The translations under genes were made by a program, and so were the position numbers. A stretch of 6,315 bases of DNA from Flavobacteriaceae bacterium (GTDB taxonomy: Bacteria > Bacteroidota > Bacteroidia > Flavobacteriales > Flavobacteriaceae). The notes beneath the pieces were generated by a model. The model did no database searches. It was not told the origin of the DNA and saw only the letters and a list, made by a program, of their open reading frames with translations. Below are positions 5,884 through 6,315 of this stretch, piece after piece. Each line of letters starts with the position of its first letter. Positions within the stretch are counted from its first letter, which is position 1. The stretch covers positions 1 to 6,315 of the forward strand of contig JABDLH010000285.1 of NCBI GenBank assembly GCA_013003145.1. Reading direction: 5' to 3'.

Positions 5884-6315
5884 TCAAAGCTTTTGGTACC
5901 AGACATTTACACTTTCCAAGCTGCTCCCAATCAGGGTATTGTTCCTGAGGGTACCACCACATTCAAAGCCCAGTTTGCTAAGCGTAATATTTCTGCCGTA
6001 AGACGTGGCTCTTGCCTGAACACATATCGATTTGAGCGACCTTTCCTTTGCGCTAGCAATCATTTCTTCTACCAGGTAGTAAGAGAGGTTTTGCCCCCTG
6101 TGATTAGGATGCGAGGCAAAATCTGAGATCTCTGCGTGCACCAGTTCAGGATAGACGTACATTCTTGCGGTCTCAACCAGCTTGCCCTCTTCAAAGATCC
6201 CAAAATATACCGCTCCTTTATTGAAGCCCTCGTCTACTTGCTTTTCAAATCGGGAAGGGTAGGGGTAGTCAAGGTAAGCGGCCTTATAAAGAGCGATCAG
6301 TGATTCCCTGTCCTT
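5884..6315 (-). CDS. ablB: AblB-like GNAT acetyltransferase (putative beta-lysine N-acetyltransferase), N-terminus beyond right edge
   Basis: The reading frame is open from the right edge to the TGA at 5886-5884, giving 143 residues of the C-terminal part. An ATG at 6162 lies inside the domain and is not the true start, since conserved sequence continues upstream of it. By family, AblB transfers acetyl from acetyl-CoA to the N6 of L-beta-lysine, made from lysine by the aminomutase AblA, giving the osmolyte N-epsilon-acetyl-beta-lysine. In visible-part numbering, YKAAYLDYPYP (10-20), YFGIFEEGKLVETA (37-50), SDFASHPNHRGQNLSYYL (64-81) with the acetyl-CoA loop, ARATSYGRNITLSKLGF (101-117) and the tail GGTLRNNT (120-127) plus SLESVNVWY (132-140) match my memory of AblB, especially the tail. 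The acetyl-CoA loop reads RGQNLS where most have RGxGLA. AblB is usually about 270 residues, so nearly half is missing. Another GNAT substrate is possible; the absence of ablA from the visible part is uninformative, as it would lie upstream, outside. Confidence 0.82.
   Translation of the reverse strand, partial: KDRESLIALYKAAYLDYPYPSRFEKQVDEGFNKGAVYFGIFEEGKLVETARMYVYPELVHAEISDFASHPNHRGQNLSYYLVEEMIASAKERSLKSICVQARATSYGRNITLSKLGFECGGTLRNNTLIGSSLESVNVWYQKL

Noticed and set aside
5884..6162. Taking the ATG at 6162 as the start of the acetyltransferase, giving a complete 92-residue protein
   Set aside because: The frame stays open to the window edge, and the upstream residues (for example YFGIFEEGKLVETA) belong to the same domain, so the gene is simply cut by the edge.

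Overview
The window looks like a piece of a Bacteroidota chromosome, most likely a marine or halotolerant member of the Flavobacteriia. The grounds are: two promoters of the Bacteroidota type (TTG, then a spacer, then a TAnnTTTG-like -7 box); genes without clear Shine-Dalgarno sequences; a very long fused ResB-CcsA cytochrome c maturation protein; and a DUF2520 / KdsC-like / Maf gene string that I recall as common in this group. A genus cannot be named from the sequence alone. There is no rRNA, tRNA, CRISPR array, insertion sequence or other sign of a mobile element, and no gene-free stretch longer than about 190 bases.

Left part (1-1564, all minus strand): a compact run read in the order DUF2520/Rossmann-like protein, KdsC-like HAD phosphatase, Maf-family nucleotide pyrophosphatase. 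The first two overlap by 17 bases, and the second and third are 19 bases apart, so they are probably one transcription unit. Maf is cut by the left edge. KdsC points to the Kdo (or related nonulosonate) branch of outer-membrane polysaccharide synthesis; Maf to nucleotide-pool housekeeping; the DUF2520 protein has no settled function.

Centre (1565-4945): a 192-base divergent spacer with a good promoter on the plus strand and an inverted repeat just upstream of it, then one large gene for a fused CcsBA (ResB-CcsA) haem exporter and cytochrome c synthase of system II. Its true start is the ATG at 1757, not the longest possible one at 1604. All four expected histidines and the tryptophan-rich haem motif can be placed. 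Between the ResB and CcsA parts lies a large extracytoplasmic domain of about 260 residues.

Right part (4949-6315, all minus strand): a secreted lipoprotein with a metzincin-like zinc protease motif, ending only 3 bases from the end of ccsBA in a tail-to-tail arrangement and having its own promoter; then, upstream of it, the C-terminal half of a GNAT acetyltransferase that closely resembles AblB, the beta-lysine N6-acetyltransferase of N-epsilon-acetyl-beta-lysine (compatible solute) synthesis, cut by the right edge.

Overall this is ordinary core-genome territory. I see no new multi-gene system. The points most worth following are the unusual zinc-site layout of the lipoprotein protease, the AblB-like gene as a hint of a beta-lysine osmolyte pathway, and the central domain of the CcsBA fusion.
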